Assembly: GCA_964590515.1 (NCBI GenBank)
Contig: CAZPZD010000036.1
Location: 1-24,900 of the forward strand
Reading direction: 5' to 3'
Length of the DNA: 24,900 bases
Source: JADFRG01 sp964590515
Lineage (GTDB): Bacteria > Chloroflexota > Anaerolineae > Anaerolineales > E44-bin32
Shown here in pieces: positions 21,929 through 24,900 of this stretch. The notes beneath the pieces were generated by a model, which worked only from the letters and a program-made list of their open reading frames with translations, was not told the DNA's origin and ran no database searches. Position 1 is the first letter of the stretch, and every line of letters begins with the position of its first letter. The position numbers and the translations under genes were made by a program.

Positions 21929-23043
21929 CCGACTCGATAGGCCGCCCTCGGCTCGTGGGCGCGCACATAGTGCATTCCCCCGACCTGGCGGGCCTGGCCG
22001 CGCAGCTCGAGCATCGAGAGGCAGGCAGTCAGCTCTGCGATCGGAAGCTCGCAGCGTTCCCTGAGCTCATCAATATGGACCGGATCGCCGGAAAGCGCTT
22101 CAAGCACCCGGCGCTCAGTCGCATCCTTAGGTAGCGATGGCTCACGGGGGGCGGTTGCAGTGACCGATTCCAGATTGAGAACTTCCAAGACATCATCGAC
22201 AGTCGTGATCGGGAATGCACCGGAAGCAATCAAGCGATTGGTCCCCCGGCTTGCCCGGTCGTAAATCCGGCCCGGAACTGCAAAAACATCCCGGCCCTGT
22301 TCGGCCGCGAAGTGTGCCGTGATCAAGGCGCCGCTGCTCTCCCCCGCTTCGATCACGATCACTGCCAGGGAGAGGCCGGCGATGATCCGATTGCGGGCTG
22401 GGAAGTTGCCTCCCTCCGGACTGGTTCCCAGGGGATAGTCGCTCAGCACCGCCCCGGAGCCGGCAATCGAATGGGCCAAGTTGCGGTGCTCCGGTGGATA
22501 AATGTGATCCAGACCCGAGCCGAGAACCGCCAGCGTCCGACCTCCAGCTTCCAGGGCGGACTGGTGGGCAATCCCGTCGATCCCGCGTGCCAGCCCCGAG
22601 ACCACCGTCACGCCGCTGGCTGCCAGGCCGCTGGCCAACTCCGCTGTGACCGCCTTGCCGTAAGGCGTCGCCCGCCGGGTTCCGACGATCGCCACGGCCC
22701 ACTCGTCTTGGGGCACGAGCTGCCCCGACAAGTAGAGGACCAACGGCGGCGACTCGATCTCCTTCAGTCGGGCTGGGTATTGCAGATCGTCCATCGGCAA
22801 AACTTGCAGCCCCAACTGATGCACTCGGCCGAGCTCCTTCGCAAGATCAAGAGCCGATCTCGCCTCGCTCAGCCGCTGCACCAGCTTTTCCCCGAGGCCG
22901 ACGCTGCGCAGCTCTTCCGCCGAGGCCTTCCAAGCGGCCTCGATGCCGCCGAAGGTCTGAACGAGCGCGCGAACTCGGACCGGTCCGATTCCGGAGACCA
23001 GGTTGAACCCAATCCAGTATTTGACGTCGCCCGAAGTCATCAT
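21925..23043 (-). CDS. dprA: DNA-processing protein DprA/Smf
   Basis: A 372-residue single-strand DNA-binding protein that loads RecA onto incoming DNA during natural transformation. An N-terminal helix-hairpin-helix region (LVSGIGPVRVRALVQTFGG) precedes the Rossmann-like DprA core: AIVGTRRATPYG, VVSGLARGIDGIAHQSAL, FPARNRIIAGLS and ESSGALITAHFAAEQGRDVFAVPG. A C-terminal winged-helix domain ends the protein. The two adjacent ATGs at 23043 and 23040 are both possible starts; the in-frame ATG at 23070 lies within the -10 box and was rejected. dprA is widespread in bacteria that show no other competence genes, so it does not by itself prove transformability. It leads the dprA-manC-topA operon. 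Confidence 0.94.
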   Translation of the reverse strand: MMTSGDVKYWIGFNLVSGIGPVRVRALVQTFGGIEAAWKASAEELRSVGLGEKLVQRLSEARSALDLAKELGRVHQLGLQVLPMDDLQYPARLKEIESPPLVLYLSGQLVPQDEWAVAIVGTRRATPYGKAVTAELASGLAASGVTVVSGLARGIDGIAHQSALEAGGRTLAVLGSGLDHIYPPEHRNLAHSIAGSGAVLSDYPLGTSPEGGNFPARNRIIAGLSLAVIVIEAGESSGALITAHFAAEQGRDVFAVPGRIYDRASRGTNRLIASGAFPITTVDDVLEVLNLESVTATAPREPSLPKDATERRVLEALSGDPVHIDELRERCELPIAELTACLSMLELRGQARQVGGMHYVRAHEPRAAYRVG

Positions 23044-23065
23044 AAGCCTGGCGCAGAGCCGGCGG

Positions 23066-23095
23066 AGCATACCATAGCGATTTTCCGAAAGTCAA
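23066..23095 (-). promoter_or_regulatory. Promoter of the dprA-manC-topA operon (TTGACT-N18-TATGCT)
   Basis: On the reverse strand TTGACT (23095-23090), an 18-nt spacer ending TGG, and TATGCT (23071-23066) form a strong promoter with an extended -10. The predicted start near 23059 leaves a leader of about 16 nt before ATG 23043. The 110 bp between it and tRNA-Asp show no other convincing element. Confidence 0.8.
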
Positions 23096-23207
23096 GCAAG
23101 CCCCCCTCCTGCCCGCTCGGAGGCGAAGTCAGGGAAGGCCGTCGTGGCCGGTCAGGCTCAAGCTGTCAGGTCTGGCGTTAGGAGTAGGCCCGGGAAGAAA
23201 TCTGCAG

Positions 23208-23281
23208 CGGGGATGACGGGATTCGAACCCGCGATCTCTGCCTTGACAGGGCAGCGTGTTTGGCCGCTACACTACACCCCC
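23208..23281 (-). tRNA. tRNA-Asp (anticodon GUC)
   Basis: The reverse strand folds into a complete 74-nt cloverleaf. The acceptor stem GGGGGTG pairs with CATCCCC (one G-U), the D stem is GTGT/ACAC, the anticodon stem is CTGCC/GGCAG with loop CTGTCAA (anticodon GTC), the variable loop is AGATC, and the T arm is GCGGG-TTCGAAT-CCCGT. The discriminator base is G, as expected for tRNA-Asp. CCA is not encoded. It lies 31 nt downstream of the threonine aldolase stop and has its own extended -10 box. Confidence 0.97.
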
Positions 23282-23292
23282 GAGCCCGGGCT

Positions 23293-23301
23293 AGTCTACC
23301 A
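23293..23301 (-). promoter_or_regulatory. Extended -10 promoter of tRNA-Asp (TGGTAGACT)
   Basis: TGG-TAGACT on the reverse strand (23301-23293) ends 11 nt before the mature 5' end of the tRNA, so transcription would begin a few nt upstream of it. It is identical over nine bases to the mvaD promoter at 1832-1840. A TTGAAC further upstream (23316-23311) is only 12 nt away, too close to be a normal -35. Confidence 0.6.
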
Positions 23302-23312
23302 CACGGCCCAGT

Positions 23313-24356
23313 TCAAGACTCGGACAGCGCCGCTGAGATTCCCCCGACCGCGCGTTCAACTGCAGCGTCGTCGATCCAATAGTGCACGACCATCCGCATT
23401 CGATAAGGATTGCGAGCGGTAAGTCTCACGCTTCGCGATGCTAACGCCTGGACGAGATCCTGGGTCGTCACGCCGCGCTGTGGATCGAGGCGAAAATACA
23501 CCATATTGGTCGGGGGCGGATCGTGTTCGACCTGGATGCCGGGAATTCCGCTCAGCCCTGCCGCCAACCGACGGGCTCGTTGGTGGTCCTCGCCCAGTCG
23601 ATCAACCATGCTTTCCAGTGCAACGATTCCAGCCGCCGCCAGGATCCCGGCCTGCCGCATTCCACCTCCCAGCTGTTTACGAGTGCGCCGGGCAAGCCGG
23701 ATGAACTCGGCGGATCCACACAGCAGCGATCCGACCGGGGCACACAGCCCTTTCGAGAGGCAGAAGCTGATTGAGTCGGCCGGTGCGGCAAGTTCGGCCG
23801 GCGACCTGCCGAGGGCGATGGCCGCATTGAAAATCCGAGCCCCGTCAATGTGCAGCCGCAGACCGTGTTCCCTCGCCAAGCCGCCGACCTGACGAACGTA
23901 TTCGGCAGTAAGCGGGGTTCCGCCGGAATGGTTATGCGTGTTTTCCAGAATGATCAACCTTGACGTAGGAAAGTGATCGTCCACAGCTCGAATTGCGCCA
24001 ACGATCTCTTGTGGGTCAAGCGTTCCGTCGGTCTGGTTACGAACCGTATGGACCTGGATTCCCCCCAGGGCCGACACTCCGCCCGCTTCGTGCAGAAAGG
24101 TGTGCGCACGGTCCCCCAAGATGATCTCGTCTCCCCGCTGGCAATGGGTCAACCCGGCGGTCAGATTGCCCATCGTGCCGGAGACGACGAACAGGGCCGC
24201 CTCCATCCCGACCCGCTTTGCAGCCATCTCCTCCAGCCGGTGTACCGTCGGATCCTCCCCGAAAACGTCGTCTCCCACCTCCGCTTGGGCCATCGCAGCA
24301 CGCATTGCGGCAGTCGGCTGGGTCACGGTGTCTGAACGAAAGTCAGCCCATTCCAC
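23313..24356 (-). CDS. ltaE: Low-specificity L-threonine aldolase
   Basis: A 347-residue PLP enzyme splitting L-threonine or allo-threonine into glycine and acetaldehyde. Signatures: DFRSDTVTQPTAAMRAAM (5-22), GDDVFGEDPTVHRLEE (28-43), VVSGTMGNL (57-65), GDRAHTFLHEAGG (81-93) with His85 stacking on PLP, ENTHNHSGGTPL (138-149), LHIDGARIFNAA (168-179) with Asp171 and Arg174, and FCLSKGLCAPVGS (198-210) with the PLP lysine Lys202. The length is typical. The GTG start at 24356 has GGAGAG 6 nt upstream. It is followed by tRNA-Asp on the same strand, which has its own promoter. Confidence 0.95.
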   Translation of the reverse strand: MEWADFRSDTVTQPTAAMRAAMAQAEVGDDVFGEDPTVHRLEEMAAKRVGMEAALFVVSGTMGNLTAGLTHCQRGDEIILGDRAHTFLHEAGGVSALGGIQVHTVRNQTDGTLDPQEIVGAIRAVDDHFPTSRLIILENTHNHSGGTPLTAEYVRQVGGLAREHGLRLHIDGARIFNAAIALGRSPAELAAPADSISFCLSKGLCAPVGSLLCGSAEFIRLARRTRKQLGGGMRQAGILAAAGIVALESMVDRLGEDHQRARRLAAGLSGIPGIQVEHDPPPTNMVYFRLDPQRGVTTQDLVQALASRSVRLTARNPYRMRMVVHYWIDDAAVERAVGGISAALSES

Positions 24357-24401
24357 TAGTCGCTCTCCACATACCGAGTGTTGGTCGGTACGCCCAGTTC
24401 G

Positions 24402-24431
24402 ATAGTATGGCTATGCGCAATTGACACCCAA
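24402..24431 (-). promoter_or_regulatory. Possible promoter of ltaE (TTGGGT-N18-TACTAT)
   Basis: On the reverse strand TTGGGT (24431-24426), an 18-nt spacer and TACTAT (24407-24402) form a reasonable sigma-70-type promoter, placing the transcription start near 24395 and leaving a leader of about 38 nt that includes the ribosome site GGAGAG (24368-24363). Confidence 0.5.
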
Positions 24432-24441
24432 CCTAAGGGGC

Positions 24442-24900
24442 TCATGGCCGGCGGGCCAGCTCGATCGCCTCCCGCATGTCGGCAGGGACGGCAGCTTCAA
24501 AGGTCCGGGGTTGGCTCTCGCCGGGCAGTCGAAATGTGAGCCGCCAGGCGTGCAATTGCTGGCGCTCCACCGGTAGGGTGGGCTGCCTGCGGCCGTAGAC
24601 CCGGTCCCCGACGACCGGGCAGCCCAGAAACTGGAGATGGACCCGAATCTGATGGGTCCGCCCGGTGAGCGGCCTCAGCTCCAGCACGCTGTGGCGGGAA
24701 AATCGTTCGCGGGTCTGGAACCGGGTGACTGCCAGCCTCGATCCAGCTGCCTGCACCACGGCGATCCGCTTGCGATGTCGCGGCGACCGGGCGAGTGGGG
24801 CTTCGATCTGTCCGGTTGAACTTGGTGGCGCACCGTCAACCAGGGCCAGGTAGAGCTTCTCGACCTCCCGGCGTCGGAACTGCTGCTGCAGATCCTTGAG
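24442..24900 (-). CDS. RluA-family pseudouridine synthase, C-terminal part (5' end off the right edge)
   Basis: The reverse strand is open from the window edge to a TGA at 24442, giving 152 codons of the C-terminal half of an RluA/RluD-type enzyme, which converts uridines in rRNA or tRNA to pseudouridine. Visible family features are a KLYLALVDG strand, a GQIEAPLARSPRHRKRIAV segment, the conserved LELRPLTGRTHQIRVHLQFLGCPVVGDRVYG and the closing QLHAWRLTFRLPGE. The catalytic Asp motif (RLDxxTSG) and any N-terminal S4 domain would lie outside the window, so RluA, RluC and RluD types cannot be told apart. The last residues (DMREAIELARRP) match the usual end of the family. Confidence 0.92.
   Translation of the reverse strand, partial: LKDLQQQFRRREVEKLYLALVDGAPPSSTGQIEAPLARSPRHRKRIAVVQAAGSRLAVTRFQTRERFSRHSVLELRPLTGRTHQIRVHLQFLGCPVVGDRVYGRRQPTLPVERQQLHAWRLTFRLPGESQPRTFEAAVPADMREAIELARRP

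Noticed and set aside
23044..23070. Upstream ATG for dprA at 23070
   Set aside because: This ATG overlaps the -10 hexamer TATGCT, so it would not be in the mRNA.
22312..23181. Open frame of about 289 codons on the plus strand opposite dprA
   Set aside because: It is antisense to dprA and runs through the dprA promoter; its composition is rich in Arg and Gln, typical of a shadow frame.
23096..23207. Terminator or small RNA between tRNA-Asp and the dprA promoter
   Set aside because: Only a weak four-base GGCC hairpin is present, with no U run, and no open frame with a ribosome site.
23144..23422. Open frame of 92 codons across the tRNA region (plus strand)
   Set aside because: It reads through the reverse complement of tRNA-Asp; its MTGFEPAISALTGQRVWPLHYTPEPG stretch is the well-known false protein from antisense tRNA sequence.

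Overview
This window looks like an ordinary housekeeping stretch of a GC-rich bacterial chromosome, most likely from the Chloroflexota (Anaerolineae-like). The reasons are a mevalonate-type decarboxylase in a bacterium, a topoisomerase I with a short zinc ribbon fused to its N-terminus, several conserved but unnamed membrane proteins of the kind seen in that phylum, frequent GTG and TTG starts, and many genes with a TATAAT-like box only 6-10 nt before the start codon, which implies leaderless mRNAs. The phylum call is inference from gene content; there is no rRNA gene here. I see no mobile element, CRISPR array, phage module or defence island.

Layout. 1-476 (-) is the 5' part of a cysteine-rich secreted protein running off the left edge. 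590-1792 (+) is a lipoprotein with a predicted beta-propeller. 1849-5816 (+) holds a mevalonate-pathway decarboxylase, then a tight rseP / HEAT-repeat / auxin-efflux-carrier operon. 5813-7435 (-) is a large fusion of an M23 peptidase and a glycosidase-like domain. 7530-8693 (-) is radC plus a small membrane protein ending at a strong terminator. 8768-9238 (+) is a membrane-anchored double zinc ribbon, and 9231-10535 (-) is enolase. 10614-13155 (+) is a cysteine desulfurase / mnmA / small membrane protein operon for tRNA 2-thiolation. 13177-13958 (+) is a ytxG-like/ytxH pair ending at a perfect hairpin. 14029-15642 (-) is the bifunctional NAD(P)HX repair enzyme. 15767-17389 (+) is a dGTPase-like HD hydrolase plus greA. 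Then, reading leftward on the minus strand from the right edge, come an RluA-family pseudouridine synthase (partial), threonine aldolase, tRNA-Asp(GUC), dprA-manC-topA, and a conserved two-TM protein.

How it works together. Several themes are housekeeping maintenance: tRNA modification (desulfurase to MnmA sulfur relay, the pseudouridine synthase if it acts on tRNA or rRNA), nucleotide and cofactor hygiene (dGTPase, NnrE/NnrD), DNA topology and uptake (TopA, DprA), transcript elongation (GreA), envelope proteolysis (RseP) and wall metabolism (M23 protein, ManC). Most regulatory signals can be read directly. Two divergent promoters with consensus -35 boxes lie back to back between nnr and dgt, and extended -10 boxes precede mvaD, rseP, the desulfurase, the ytxG-like gene and tRNA-Asp. 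The gene order is compact: four same-strand tetranucleotide overlaps and three convergent gene pairs whose stop codons overlap. The points most worth a second look are the M23-glycosidase fusion, the zinc-ribbon topoisomerase in a dprA-manC-topA operon, the substrate of the decarboxylase, and the leaderless promoter pattern.
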